A DNA stretch of 64,000 bases from Harmothoe impar (GCA_947462335.1 OX381717.1:19583166-19647165); one strand, 5' to 3'. Counted from the first letter of the stretch, positions 42,493-55,489 are shown. Translations and numbers: made by a program. Notes: generated by a model not told the origin, from the sequence alone.

Positions 42493-45400
42493 ATGAGGCG
42501 TCTAACATGGGCCCTCACTCTCCTCATTACCATAGGTAAGTTGTCTATCAACAGGACTCTCATCGATACCCCCTAAATCATTATACCGATATTTCAGGAA
42601 TTCCGATAATCGCATTGGCAAAAGCATTATACCGATACACCTTTAAATCAAAAGGTTGTCCGGGAATTTATCTTTCCAAAACTGAAAGGATTTCGTGATA
42701 ATTCCAATTAGAACTAGCTTATATATTAGGTTAAAAATGTTGAAAGCAAATTTTATGCATTGAGCTAAGATCAAAATTAATCAATATAATCAAAAAATCG
42801 AGATCAAAATAGTGGTCATTGGAATCGAAATAAATTAGATACCAATGACAGTCTTATATATCAAAGCATCCACATTAAACCCTAACCCTTTGAGGGCCGC
42901 ACATTGCCTCAATGTGCTATAAGATGTGTGTTCATGAAGTATGAATCCAGCACTGGCAATTCTTCTAGGCAGGGCTACATTCATGCATTACACAGACATA
43001 TATCTAAAAGCTATGAGGCTGTCAGTGGATTCAATGAATTATCTATATTTCATATAATGCTACCATAATAGTTGGCATGATGAGAAAGGGTACACAGAAA
43101 TTAGTTGATTGTATTATTGTCCCTATTTTGTAAGTATACAGTAGAATTTGGTCATAGAGTGTTCAAAAGATTGTCTATTTAATAAAAGCTTTTAAGAACT
43201 GATAACATGTCTAGGCATCCTTCAGATAAAGTGGTTGAGTTAAACAACACCTCAACCACAGTCTAGCCGACATTTATGTTAATTGGCCATTGCATAATTT
43301 CCTCAAAGTATTATTGAATCTCAATGCACCTCGTTTTTTTAATAGGAATTTTTATCAGGTGTTTATGCATCAAATACTGCAAGCCTGCTGTACCTGCAGT
43401 GTTATACCAAATCAAGGAGTAATAAGATCGACTAGTCAGTGCTATATATATACGGGTGATTGATGATCAAACAAACACAGTACCCTGTGCTGGGTGCAGT
43501 CCGTAGGGTCAGTCCAGGTAAAACCAACCAGTGGTGAGTTCTTCTAAACCATATGGCCCTAGACCCCTAAATTCGATATGGCGGCGTGGGCATGTCCTAA
43601 AATCAACATGGGATATGGCCATCCTAGTAACATGTGACATGGGTCCTTTCTTAAATTTGACATTGGACATTTGGCTTAGTGATGTTAGTGACACTATGTT
43701 TATTTAGACAGGTCAACAGCTTGGCGACATGTCTTTGATGGAGAGCATCACTTTTCCGTCTTACATTAAGAAAATCACTTTCTAGTCCTTCCAAAGTAGA
43801 GAACGGGTAGTTTTACACCAAAGCGCAGGGAAACTACATTAAATGTGATTGCAATATCTTTTTATGAATCTGTCATTTAAGGTAGGTCGAGACCATTGAA
43901 AACGGGATCACTGCACATGATTCCGCGCATCCAGCTTGAATAAGGCAGAATGACCCCATATTCTACATTTGCATGCTCATACGTACCCTCATTACCCATG
44001 TACAATTTTGGACAATTTCGACCAAAATTGAGCTTTTTATCAGACATTATATCGTGTATGATCATTAATTTACTTACTGGCTAGGAATGAGGAGGGACAT
44101 GTGATTGGAGACATTGAAGTTTTATTATTATGTCATTAAAAGTTTATGTTTGTAGAATAACATACATTTATAAAATACGGTTGTAAAATAGATGAACATA
44201 CATTATAGACACATTGTATATGATTTATGAATGCTGCACGGCGTAGCGTGACAGTTTAAGATTTGAGATTACATGCGATAATACAATATAACTATTGAGA
44301 TACGATAATATTGAATATTGAAAATTTAGGAGTGGGTGGGTGGGTCAAAATATATAGAGATGTGAAGGGGTCGGTAAGACGCCGATCCGCCATGACACTG
44401 CTGACACCCCCACCAACCACAGCAGGAGTATCGCCTCGACACTCACCTCATTCAGGTTAGACCGCGTGGAGTCTGACATGAAGCGGGTGAAGTCGGATAT
44501 CGGCGGTATGAAGTCACAGATGGACAACGTCAACCTAAAGCTGGGCCAGATCCTGTCCAACTTGGAGGCTCCGCCAGGGCCACGCTCCAGCACCCCACGC
44601 CGCCCCTCCAGGGAGACGGTGTCATTCACGGCCCCCGCCGACGCCGACCAGGTCCCGGCCGCCATGGAGGGTGCTGAGGTCCTGGAGGTGTGACGGGAGG
44701 CCGAGTCAACCACAGTGTCATTTGACAGCGTTGTGTCCTGACTGGAGTCTGTGACATTGGCCCCGTCACTGCCACCACCCCGACCTGCAGCTCTGGTGGT
44801 CGGCATTTCTAAGAATATCCCACAATATTGAACCAATTCAACACTCACCCTTCTCCAGCACGTATGTCACTCAATATAAGCAATAAAAGTTTATAAAAAG
44901 AGTGCATGTAAATGTTGTGCCAAAAAGTTGTGCTTCAAAATATATAGAGATGTGAAGGGGTCGGTGAGTGAGAGTTGAATGGACTGAGGAGCGGGGCCGG
45001 CGTCCTCAGGTGGTTGGTTGTAGGAGGGTACACGAGGTGGTGCATGTGTATGAGGTGGAAGGGCTGTAGGGTGGAGACGCCAGGTGGAAATCAATGACAC
45101 CCCCTAGCCGCCCTCAGCGGCTATGAGGAACCAATTATAGGTATTTTTTGGGGCATTTCTGACATTTTATTATCAACCAAACTTATGAACCAATAAATGA
45201 TGTAATTCGGACTATACAGGGAAAAAAGATTGCTTAGATATATCCGAGGCTACATAATGGGACCATTTTATACAAATTATTAGCTTTTTACCAAATGTTC
45301 TAATTAGCACATTTTTGCAGTACTTTTTTACTTCAAAAGCCCCGAACTCCAAAATAGTTTGCGGGACCCCATGTTGAACTTGCCTTATGAGATGGCAAAT

Positions 45401-48400
45401 GATCCAAGGAATTTTCTGGGAAAGTTTCAGAAAAATGACAACTGTTTTAATATGGATTCTAATCGATTTGTGTTGAATTCATGGCAAAATAATCCACATT
45501 TTAAACAAAACATAATTTGTTTACCCACAATGCCACAGCACAGAACCATAAAATTACTTTTGGAATGAAGAAAAATATCTGGGCGGTCATTGTGTGATGT
45601 TTCATATTTTTGTGCTCGATGGTTATGACAGAAAAAAATCCTGGGTTGTGATATTATTTCCATTTTTTTAAGAGAAAAATCGAAATAGTTCAATTTTTCA
45701 AAATTCTGTATAAAATAAAAAGTAGCCCGGGACCCCCCTATTTTCTTTTCAGATATATTTGTTCTGAATGATCTAAGGTACCTCTCTGAGTCAATGGTAT
45801 CGACCTACCTTAATTCAGATCATGACATTGCTTCTAGTTTTCAAGAATATGTCCAGTCCATGAAAAAGCACTGACTGATCCCCACTGGCTGCTTTTACCT
45901 GGACTGACCCAAAGTACTGCCAGTCCCAGTACAGGGCACTGCGTTTGTTTGATCCCCTATTACCTCAATACAAAGCACTGACAGGTAACTGTCATTGGAT
46001 CCAAGATAATAATAATTTGATTACGGTAGCATATAAACATCCCCTTGTATTCTTTGCAGGCAGCAGTGCCGGAGCTGCAATAGCTAATTCAAATGAGTTA
46101 GCAGAGGAAGCTGCATCAGACTCCAGCAGAGCCAGGCGTGCGGCTGCTAAGACTGCAAACACTCATGGGGAATTAGCAAGTGCTGCAAAGTCCTTGGCAG
46201 GTGCAAAGTCAGGAGAGTTGGCAGGTGTCCTGGCAGGTTTGGCAGCTGGAGGGGGCTCCAGGAGGTCTGCAGAGGCCGGGCATGCGGCTGGTAGGGGCGC
46301 TATAATGGTAAGGCTGACCTGAGATTTGTAATGTTATAAATATCATCTGCTTAGGCAACTCAAAAAGAAGCTGGTTTCTCATCACCAAACGCATCATAGT
46401 AATTGTGATTTGGTGAAAATCTCCCTTTAAAAAATTGTTGATGAAAAATATGTTAAGATGGACTGCTATCTTAGGGTAGACTCATCTAGAGTCAGAAAAA
46501 TACCGTTAAACCTTGTGTATAAGCCTAACTTGCTTTAAGCCGCATCCCAGATTTTGGCCAATCCTATAAGCCGCACCAGCAATCTGATTTTAGTCACTTC
46601 AGTACTGTACCATAGTAGCAAAAACTCGCCTATAAGCTGCACTCAAGCCTTGGGCTAGACTTGTAATCCACACTAGTGATATGACTTGTATGCGAGCAGC
46701 GGCTTATACGCAAGGTTTTAGGGTAACTTGAGCCAGACACTTGATTTTGTAGTTATTCTAGCTTTCTAAGCCCTTTATTTGTGAACAATAGTAAGGTTTA
46801 AGTGTTATTTTTTCAAAAAAAAACCACTCAAAGTAGTAGTAACTATAGATAACCTCTAATGTCACTGTCGGTCTCAAGGTATGTAAAGAATACTGTCCGA
46901 CTCATGGTGAACCTAGCCAATAGATTATACTCACCAGCCACCTTAACAAATATCATCCACCATGTTGCAGAGTGGAGAGTTGGCGAGTTCTAAGGAGATG
47001 GTTCACGCAGCGCGGGCAGCTCTGGCTAAACTAGCAGCCCCCGGGGCACCCCCGGGACCCTCACCCAATTCTGCTGACTGCTACTATAAGGGTGAGCATC
47101 CATTTTTACAAAAAAATCTCTTAAATGGTTAATTTGAGGTAATACCTTACCGTTGCAATAAAGCACTTGGTCTTGAAAGAGCGCCGGTTTCGAATAAGTG
47201 CCAGAGTGTAGGGGCTTCTAAATGTTTCTTAAGCATTAAAATCATAATCTTGAATAAGCACCAGTCTTGGTTAAGCGCCTGGGCAAGACCCCCAATAAAT
47301 TGAAGCGCGCAACAGCGCTTAATCACGAAGCTATGGTATAAGAAGTAATTAGGGATGGAGAAGTATCTCTCTTTAGGTCAGAATTACTCCTGAATAGTAA
47401 ACCTTTGAATTTATTGTTTATAGCAAGCGCTTCACACACTAGAGGACAATGATTCTCGAGCATGAATAATTAATCAGTCTTATTTGATAGGGAATCGGGT
47501 TTTCTTTATATTCTAACAATTTTTTCATAGGAATCAACAACTTCCTTATCTCGTATTTTCCCTGAGGGAACAATCAATTCTTACTTAAAGCTGAACCTGT
47601 GCAGGCACAAGGATTTAATTCAGTTGCATTTAATGCATCAAATCAACTACCAGCGTGCAAAGATCAGCAAAACAGTTACTCTAAAATTATCGATATTGCC
47701 TAAACTGTCTCTAATTTGGAAATCATTTCAGTCGCAGCTGATCAATTATTATACAATTTACCGATCTTAGTCATAAGACAAATTCGAGCGTGATGTCACA
47801 ACTGGAAAGGAAAATTCAGGATTGGGAACAATATGATCTGAAAAGTACCTTTACAACAGAATATAAGAGAAAAATATAAACAATATGATTTAAAATATAA
47901 TTGTGATAATTCTTCATTAATGAATTATATAATCATAAATCTGTAGGGGTCGGATTCCCCGTGCCTTGGCGGTAAACCCACAAGGGGGTACTACTCAGGC
48001 GATCCTGCTCCCTTCTGTACCATACCGAACCAGTTACGTGAAACACAGTCTATTTGACATGACAGGATTATGTATCTCAGTGGTAGAGCACGCGCTTTTG
48101 AGTGAGAGGCCCAGAGTTGAAGTCCCAGTATCTCTGAGTCAGGTCATTTTTGGAGAAACCGTGTCTCTCACACATCTGTTATATCCCGACAGGCACGTTT
48201 AGGAAGCATGAGGAGGTGTGGATCACGGACCGCTGTAACAGCCACTGTGAGTGTGACAACGGGGAGAACAAGTGTGAGGAGCGCAAGTGTAGCGACAACT
48301 ACAAGCAGCCCAAACCTACCGACTACCTCAGTAAGTTACTTTATTATCATTTGGCAAGGTTGGTACATTAAAACGGAGAGGGACCCACACACTATGCTGA

Positions 48401-51130
48401 TATATAGTCTTGTATTCACCCTGTCCACCTACAGGGTATTAGTTCCCCTAATCACCAGCAAAAGAGAGCAGGAGACACTGACCTATCTACTTGACCAAGG
48501 GAGAGATCATTTTATAACAGCTGAGAATATTTCCGTCCCCCCTCGCCAGGGCTTGAAATTGCTTACCCTCTTCCTACTCATAAGGTTTTGCACTGAAAAC
48601 AGGTGAAATTATTTGGAATATAGAGTACAAAACCCTAAACCTGCACCTACTGACTGCCTAAGTAAGTTACTGTATACCACTATCTTGCACCTACTGACTA
48701 CCTTAGTAAGTTACTGTATACCGCTATCTTGCAGCTACTAAATACCCTTGTATACAGTAGTACCTTAAACCCGCAGATCTCGGTACCCCTCCACCGATAG
48801 TCAGGGCGCAGTCGGGACAGGTACTCAGCCCTATTTATAGGAGAGCTGGGGCTTTAAACATGCAGCGACTGACCATCCCAGTATTCTATTAATACTGCCT
48901 GAATGTTTGTAATTTTAAGCAAATTTAAGAAGCATTTTAGGACGCTTGAAGGGGCTTTAAGTTCGATATTTCCATGTAAATTCCCCGAAAAGGTCATCGG
49001 GCATTTAAGTCGCATCAAGCAGCATCCACTCAAGTTAAATAAGCTTAAGGTGTTCCCTTAACCATATCTAATTGACCTAAATGTTAACCTTCATACAGGC
49101 TGACTACCTCAGTAATGGATCCCAATGCAGTCCCTACTAACCACCTCATCGATCAGTGATGAAACCGTAACATAGTTCCTGTAAACTTAGATGTTTTCAT
49201 GTTCATACATTTTTTGAACGTGCAAAAAGTAGAATGCTGTGTGCATTTAAATTTGTGAATAGCAGTGTATGGTAGAAACATGACTATACTGGATAAATAT
49301 TCATGGCTCTGTCTCACAAACTTGGGCCAATGTTCGGGTCTATGACCAGGTGCTGTCTATGACCGGATGCCGTCTATGACAGGGTGCTGTCTATGACCGA
49401 CTAGCAAGGAAAAGGCAAAGGTTAACATTCAAACAACCCCACAAACTGCATGGGGAGTATAACAACCGTCTTAATATTTTTTTATCCTCTTACATATCAC
49501 AGTATAAAAAAACACACAAAAAACAACTTTTTAAGTTAGCCGGTCATAGACTACACCCGGTCATAGATGGCACCTGGTCATAGACGGCACCCAGTCATAG
49601 ACAGCACCCGGTCATAGACGGCATCCGGTCATAGACAAACACATTGGCCCAAGTTTGTGAGACACAGCCTCATGCTCTACATATTTATTTAAGCCTTGGC
49701 TTATACTGATGGTATATTGACCAGGTGTATAAATGCAGGCAGGCTTACACAGGGGCAAGGCTTATGATATATTACAGGGCAATCACCTTTTCATGAATAT
49801 AATTATATCTAAAACATGAGTTTTCTTTTCAGTTGAAGAAAGGAAGCGAAAGCTAAAGCGACAGAAAAAGCGTGAAGAAGAGGAAAGGAAAAAAGAGGCC
49901 GCAAGAATGAAGAAGGAGGAGGAGAAACGGAAAAGGGAGGAGGAAAAACGGAAAAGGGAAGAAGAAAAATATAATAAGGATAAAAATAAGAAGCCATCCA
50001 AATCTAAACCTAACTATCCCACATTTCACCAAGATTACGATCCAGAGGGAAGTCGTCCTTCGGTGAATCCGTACCCTGGGGGAAGTCGTCCCTCGGTAAA
50101 CCCCTACCCAGGACACCACAGTCCCGCCTACCCCACCTTCCAGTTCCCAACCAACTTCTTCAACATTCAACATGCCACGGACAATGGATTATATTCAGGT
50201 AGACTTTTAACACTTCATTATCTGTGAAAGATAGCAAGATACCTTAATATTTATTTTTTTGTCACAGCATTTTGAGAGCCAAAGAACATGAAACAAATAT
50301 TTACTGATGATTTTACTTTTTTGTGTATCACTTGCTTTTATCCACTATCCAAGGACTAGCTAGTTTGTAAGAATCTATGTTCTATATCACTATATCTTGC
50401 CGTGACTGAAGTGGGTGTTTTTCATATGTAATATGAATTTATTTTATAAACATCCTGAATAAAAAAGGTTACCGTAAACCTCGCATAGATGCCATGGTTA
50501 GTACTAAAGTCAGATCCCTAGTGCAGCTTATAGGATCGGCCCAAATTGAAATTGCGGTGAAATTTTTAATAAGTATACTTCAATACTAAATTAGCAATTT
50601 TCAGACCGCCTTTTAGGCTTATAGCATTTGCCTAAGTCGGGGGTGTGGCTAATATCAGAGTTAGGCTTATATGTAAGGTTCTATGGTAGTCCAATTATTT
50701 AACTTATGTTTTTAATCGTACTCTTCCAGGTAGCATCCAGGACAGTTTCCAGGACATCTTCCGACCCATCTTTGGCTCCGGGGCCGGTGCTGACATACTA
50801 CGACGCACCAACCAAATTAGCTCAGGCCACCAGCAATTCGGCTCTGGACATCATCATTTCGGCTCTGGATCTAGCGGATCCGGTTATGGCTCAGGCTATA
50901 GTGGATCACAGCGGAAGAATGGACATAATGGGGTTTACGGTACTGAGTATAAAAAGGGTAATAAGTATGAGCGCGGATACCACAGAGAACAGCATTATGG
51001 GACGGCATTCAGTGATTACGGTTCCTACGGTACCGCATCCCAAGGTTCAAACAGTTACCATGGCAACTATGGTACTGCGTCACAAGGCTCACATAGTTAT
51101 CATCACAACAGTGGTCATGGGGGCCATTAA
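42493..51130 (+). CDS. Secreted VWC-domain matrix-type protein, six exons, 438 aa
   Basis: Exons: 42493-42535, 46060-46307, 46971-47091, 48193-48330, 49833-50198, 50730-51130. Every junction has AG/GT, and phases (1,0,1,1,1) join to one 439-codon frame with TAA. Domains in order: signal peptide MRRLTWALTLLITIG; Ala/Ser-rich helical region with repeated GELA (HGELAS, SGELAG, SGELASS); a compact von Willebrand C domain (CYYKG, then WITDRCNSHCECDNG to KC); a Lys/Glu/Arg coiled coil with KREEEKRKREEEK; two SRPSVNPYPG repeats; and a Gly/Ser/His/Tyr tail with GTASQGS repeats. Such mosaics occur in shell-matrix, cuticle, cement and other extracellular assembly proteins. Function is inferred from composition. 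Polyadenylation signals lie near 51349 and 51413. Confidence 0.85.
44344..44966. repeat. 31-bp direct repeat, two copies 591 bp apart
   Basis: The phrase TCAAAATATATAGAGATGTG followed by AAGGGGTCGGT occurs at about 44345-44375 and, identically, at about 44936-44966. It brackets the GC-rich coiled-coil block. It could mark the ends of a mobile sequence, two copies of a gene's terminal exon, or remnants of short terminal repeats. Confidence 0.8.
44369..44693 (+). CDS. Possible terminal exon with coiled coil, unassigned
   Basis: A plus-strand frame in intron 1 of the matrix gene carries a clear heptad helix (DRVESDMKRVKSDIGGMK, then NVNLKLGQILSNLE). After it come a Pro/Arg-rich segment and a TGA, then 15 more open codons in frame. 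An acceptor candidate (CACCTCATTCAG) lies at 44457. Such helices end some ion channels and also occur in transposon ORF1 proteins. The minus strand is also open (44345-44848), with MPTTRAAGRGGG and a donor-like GTGAGT, so strand is uncertain. A 31-bp direct repeat flanks the block. Confidence 0.35.
45753..45874 (+). CDS. Possible short terminal exon in intron 1 of the matrix gene
   Basis: A strong acceptor (TTTTCTTTTCAG) precedes a 40-codon frame ending in TGA with coding-like content (VLNDLRYLSESMVSTYLN). It enters in phase 1, the same phase in which the matrix gene's signal-peptide exon ends. An alternative short secreted product from exon 1 to this exon is therefore possible. One match in three would occur by chance. 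No family recognised. Confidence 0.3.
46501..46731. mobile_element. Dispersed family F MITE, copy 1
   Basis: Inverted ends TACCGTTAAACCTTGTGTAT and its complement (ATACGCAAGGTTTTAGGGTA) enclose units of the CTATAAGCCGCAC type in both directions. Copies also lie at 50469-50690 and 53599-53810, and a relic around 27420-27490. Two copies sit in introns of the matrix gene. Confidence 0.7.
47148..47338. mobile_element. Dispersed family E MITE, old copy 2 (intron 3 of the matrix gene)
   Basis: Same length and layout as the GPCR insertion (CCGTTGCAATAAAGCAC then TTGAATAAG units to GCGCTTAATCACGA) but with many CG-to-TG/CA changes, as expected for an older, methylation-decayed copy. Confidence 0.75.
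48065..48136 (+). pseudogene. tRNA-Ala-derived pseudogene or SINE head
   Basis: The 72-bp segment aligns by eye to tRNA-Ala: A-box region TATCTCAGTGGTAGAGCAC, anticodon-arm remnant CGCTTTTGAGTGAG, variable loop AGGCCC, and B-box relic AGTTGAAGTCC. The acceptor-stem pairing is poor and the anticodon is not legible, so it is not a working tRNA. It lies about 60 bp before the acceptor of matrix-gene exon 4, in the same orientation. A tRNA-derived SINE is the likely source. Confidence 0.65.
49315..49669. mobile_element. Dispersed family B MITE, copy 3, nested in family G
   Basis: 355 bp with inverted ends (GGCTCTGTCTCACAAACTTG, complement at the right) flanked by TCAT on both sides. The flanks read continuously as a family G element once it is ignored (ATAAATATTCAT then GCTCTACATATTT). 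Insertion into G and the 4-bp target duplication are therefore directly shown. Each half carries about four units of the form GACCGGNTGCCGTCTAT in opposite directions. Confidence 0.85.
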
Positions 51131-52654
51131 TGTTGTTGGTGTTTAAGGATTATTTTTAATGTAGTCTAAGGCTGGTTGTAGTGGTTTTAGTTAAACTGTC
51201 ATTGGAATAAGCTTTAAAGTTTTATTATCCGGGGAAATTTGTTACCATCATCTGCCCTTTTTGTAAAAATATCATTGTTCCTTGCTGGGTGATTGTAAGA
51301 AATATTTCATTTTAAGTGGTGGTCTCAAATACATTAGGAATAAGGGTAAAATAAATGCTTTCAGATCCATGAAGTAATATATAGATCATGTTTATTTTTT
51401 CCATTTTTCATAAATAAAGTAGTACAACTAAAGTTGATTGATAAATATTGAAAATAAAATTGTAAGTTTTGAAAAGATTAGGATCCAAGATGCATGGAGT
51501 GGTTAATACATATCATCTACTAGTTCAGGAAATGAACACATCATGACATTTTTATTCAAGAACCAATTCTGTATTAACCACATATATCTCAAAAGGCATT
51601 TGACTTTGTCATAGGTCAAAAACATACATAGGAATCTTATGTCTTAACAGCAAAACAATATACAATGTGGTCATTATTTCTTTGAGCTAGTATCGTGCTA
51701 AAATGCACCATGTACTTTTGTGAGCATGATATATTCATGCAACACAAGTGCAAGTGTTTTTATGAATGCATCATGACGAAGCATTCATGTTGAATCATTG
51801 GCGCGGTATTATCTCTCCAGAAAAGTAAATGTTTCATGTTCAAAGACATCTGGTCTGCCTCAAAGTTCATAGAGAATATGTTAGTCGCTGCAAAAGAAAC
51901 GTACAAAATGAAAAGATTTGTCTAACATTAATCTGTGATGATTGTTAAACAGGACATACTCTTGTCAGAGGGACACCAAGTGATATTAACGGAAGGAAAA
52001 CTTTTTATCTTAGTGAAGTACTTTTATGCAAAGTACCTATTATGTTTTCTTCTAAAAGAAATGATTTAAATCTTTCGTGGGATAATGATCGAAATATTTT
52101 TTCTCACAGTTCAATGATAATTCTCTAACCTTTTTTTTATGAGAACAAACATATTTAATCCTTTAAGATGGTGTACCCTAGTAATTTATTCTCAGACCAA
52201 GATTTTAACCGATCAATATTAATGATTGATACCATATGTCCTACTACTATAACAGATATCACCATTTAGCTCAAACAATATTATGATACATGCATTACAA
52301 TATCATGGCTTGAGCCACTATGAAGCATTGTATATTCCAGAATAAGGTTGGAAACACATGCATGTGATAACTGTAGTTTGTATCAACTCTATATGAACGA
52401 AGTTGTGAAAAAGGGATTTATGTTTTGTGTTTTCTAGTTGATTAGAGAACCAGCTGAACAATTTATTTTTCACACAAGTCACAAATTTGTAACACATATT
52501 CCTCATCTTTGAGTCTGAGAATACACATGCAAATAATAAAGTAATGGTTTTCATATTGAAACATGATTCAGGTTTGACACAAAAGCAAGTACTAGACTTT
52601 TTCATGGTACCACGTAAAATGACTCATTAGATGAATTTCTTGATAAGGATGAAT

Positions 52655-52787
52655 TTAGATTGCCCTATACCTATAGCTCGGGCCTCGGCCAAAGTTGTAA
52701 TCTTTCACAGCTTCAAGTCCTAACGTAAATCCTTTCAACATGAATAACTGGTTCTCATCATGGTTTGTGAGCGGCGAGTAAGGTGTT
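52655..52787 (-). CDS. Probable terminal exon of a minus-strand host gene
   Basis: A minus-strand frame of about 44 codons (PYSPLTNHDENQLFMLKG, then EAVKDYNFGRGPSYRYRA) ends in TAA. Its acceptor would be TGCTAG at 52788-52793. The frame enters in phase 2, which fits a donor inside the exon at 54786-54930. Composition is clearly protein-like for an AT-rich region. It could be the last exon of the gene whose discoidin-like exon lies at the right edge of the window. The product is not identifiable. From 51131 to 52654 I see only 3' UTR-type and AT-rich sequence. Confidence 0.4.
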
Positions 52788-54785
52788 CTAGCAATCATGA
52801 AATTTATTTACACAATTGTAACTCTTCAAAATGAAATGGATAGAAGTGGGCATATTGGGTATCAGCGTAAAGCTTGTTCTGTCGGTTAAAATGTAAGCAT
52901 GATATAACTTTTATTTTCAAACATTTTAAAGGTCACTGAAGGATTGACCAGGAAGAATTTTGCACACCCAGACCATGATTATGGGTCCTAAGGTCTTAAG
53001 TAAATTTTAATAATCATGTCAGGAGGCTTATTCACAAAGTTTAGATGGGTGGTATAGATATTTTAGTATTTAGGCAATTTTATCAGCTGCATTATCTTCT
53101 GGACATGGATTGAAATGCTGAAGAACATTTTGTCAGAAAGTTATTCTGGATGTTTTTTTCTATCCATGAAGGAAGAAGCACAAACAATTAAAGGTTTTAT
53201 TAAACTGAACACCATTTTCTTGGTCTTTTTCCACATGTTTGAACACATTTTTAAACATGCTTTTTGCATGCTAACATTTCATCAATCTTTCCAATTTTAA
53301 TGTCCCTTACATCATGATTAGTACGTTACTTTTGTGAATCAGACTCCTGGTGATGATATACACCTGTTATATTTCTTTTGTAAAGCTAAATGTAGATTCA
53401 ATAAAATCTCTGTGCCTTTCAATATCGGGAATTAACATACTTTATGCCACCACATTCACAGATTTTCATTTTGTAGTTGGACCCTATTTCCTCCATCTAC
53501 CATGTGATTTTTGAAATAAACATCATGAAAATCTAAATATACATGAAATCATGTTTTTTATTTGTATATCATCGTTATTGATTAATGTATTCGGAAATTA
53601 CTGCAAAACTTCGAGTATAGGCCGCAGCTAGTATGAAAGTCAAATCACAAATGCGGCTTATAGGATTGACACAGATTTGTGGTGTAGCTTATAATGTGAG
53701 ATTTTGCCATCAAAACATAACAATTATAGTCACCATAATCAGATCACTGGTATGGCTTATAGGATCACCCTATAGTAGGGTTGCAGTGTATACGCTAGGT
53801 TTTACGGTAGTTACCCTTAGGAAGAAGCAGCAGCTGGTTCTGAGCTTTGGTCTTTCCCACCCTGAAAACTCCATACGATCAGGTTTAAAGAATCAGTGCA
53901 TATCCCCCAAGATGAAACATTCCAGGTCGGTGCGGAGGGACACACCACTACTCATACACCAGTCTACGCCACAAAAAGTAGTCCTTACCCAGAAGGCAGT
54001 GGGGCCGACAGATGCACAGAACCAACAAACCTCAGTTTGTGTGTTCAATCAGGGAGGACCCTGCTGTCTCGGGGGGGGGGGGGATTTAAACATACCCTTT
54101 ATTTTAGATTAGTTAGATATCATTTCGGCACCAATCAAAGTCATACGGTTGACAGGGATATTGGATCAAGGGAGAGACTTACGTCAGCATCCCCACCTGG
54201 TGGGTGAGGCCAGCACTATTGGTCAGCACAGTTACTGACCTCAGAAGGCTATCGCACAAATATACACGAACTATGAATAAACTATGAACTATATATCTTA
54301 CATCACAATTTACAGAATAATGTTTTAAAAAGTCGTGAGTGGTGATATTACTCCTTTAAATGCTCATAATGGGTTAGTTGACTCCAGTCTTAGTTCCAAT
54401 GTAGTCCACTAGGTAGTAGCACCTTTAAAGGGACTTTCTACTTGTCGTAGGATTCCTGATGTTCTATTGACTTTTTCATATAACTCAGGATTATGTTAGT
54501 TTGATGTATCATCTAATAGAAAATCAAAAGAAATTACTAACTTTCATTATACGGCCATTCAAGCAAAGGAGTACCTTAACTAAAGAAATGAATAGGAAAA
54601 CAGCATTTTCACATGTTTTGTCATGGATAATCCCCTTCTTCTATCGATATTGCAACCCAACATTGGGAATGTATAATGGACCGGTGGTACTATAAGACCG
54701 GGGTGTTTACTCTAGAGGCTAGTCAGTGACTCCACACTGAGTGTTCCCTGTTCAGGAACATGATTTACTTTGTTATAAAAGTCTC

Positions 54786-54930
54786 TTATTCTCGCACCTG
54801 GAAACTGCCGCTCTCGTTGTTCCTTAACCTAGAATAACCACGAACCCTCACACATGTATATGTAGTAATGTGACCAATATTGTTTCCTTGAAGATCCATT
54901 ATTACTACAGGAAATGCAACACCAACGATA
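54786..54930 (-). CDS. Probable exon of a minus-strand host gene
   Basis: Starts after an acceptor (CTAATTACAG) and reads VGVAFPVVIMDLQGN, then TTYTCVRVRGY, a beta-strand-like secreted-domain pattern. It either ends at TAA (54786) or is spliced at a GTTAAG site near 54829, which would join in phase to 52787. No family recognised. A family G copy (54968-55165) lies just upstream, and a family F copy with poly-G lies to the left. From 53811 to 54785 no gene is supported. Confidence 0.4.
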
Positions 54931-54967
54931 CTGTAATTAGTCGTACATTTAAAATGTATCGTTATTA

Positions 54968-55165
54968 TACTGTAAATGTATATTTTTGCTGGTATAAATT
55001 TTTGCGGATTTGATACTAAGTACAATTTCACTGGGATTTGAATTCGCTGATATTGAAATATGCTAGTTCTAGAACTATATCGGATAAATTTTTGCTCTGT
55101 ACACATTTTCACAGATTTTAAAATCCGTGAAATCGAAGAAAATATGTACAGCCCGAAATATAATA
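54968..55165. repeat. Dispersed family G, copy 4
   Basis: Shares TATTTTTGCTGGTATAAATT, GGATAAATTTTTGCTCTGTA and an inverted AAAATCCGTGAAATC stem with copies at 17065, 30558 and 49193. It lies upstream of the exon at 54930 on the minus strand, in intron sequence. Confidence 0.65.
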
Positions 55166-55489
55166 CTGTTACAGTATTCTTTAGTGATCTTGAAGGATAC
55201 AATATTGGTTATAAACTTTGAGATAGTTTGGAGCCAGAAACGGAATAATAAGTATATAAATAAAGTGCATACAATACAGTAACTGAACTGGTAATAATTT
55301 ATGTAGTATGCCTCCTTAACTACTGTGGTTTGTATACCAAGCCCAAATCAATAGCAATATGAATCATGCAACCCTAAATGCAGCACTAGAAGGTACCAGC
55401 ACTTAGCAACCCCCCCCCCCCCCCCCACGGGCTTGAATGGAGTATTAACCCTTTGAGGATGACATGCAGGAATGCAGCCATGGGAAGTA

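Noticed and set aside
48065..48136. A functional tRNA gene
   Set aside because: The acceptor stem does not pair well, the anticodon loop is disturbed and the B box is altered.
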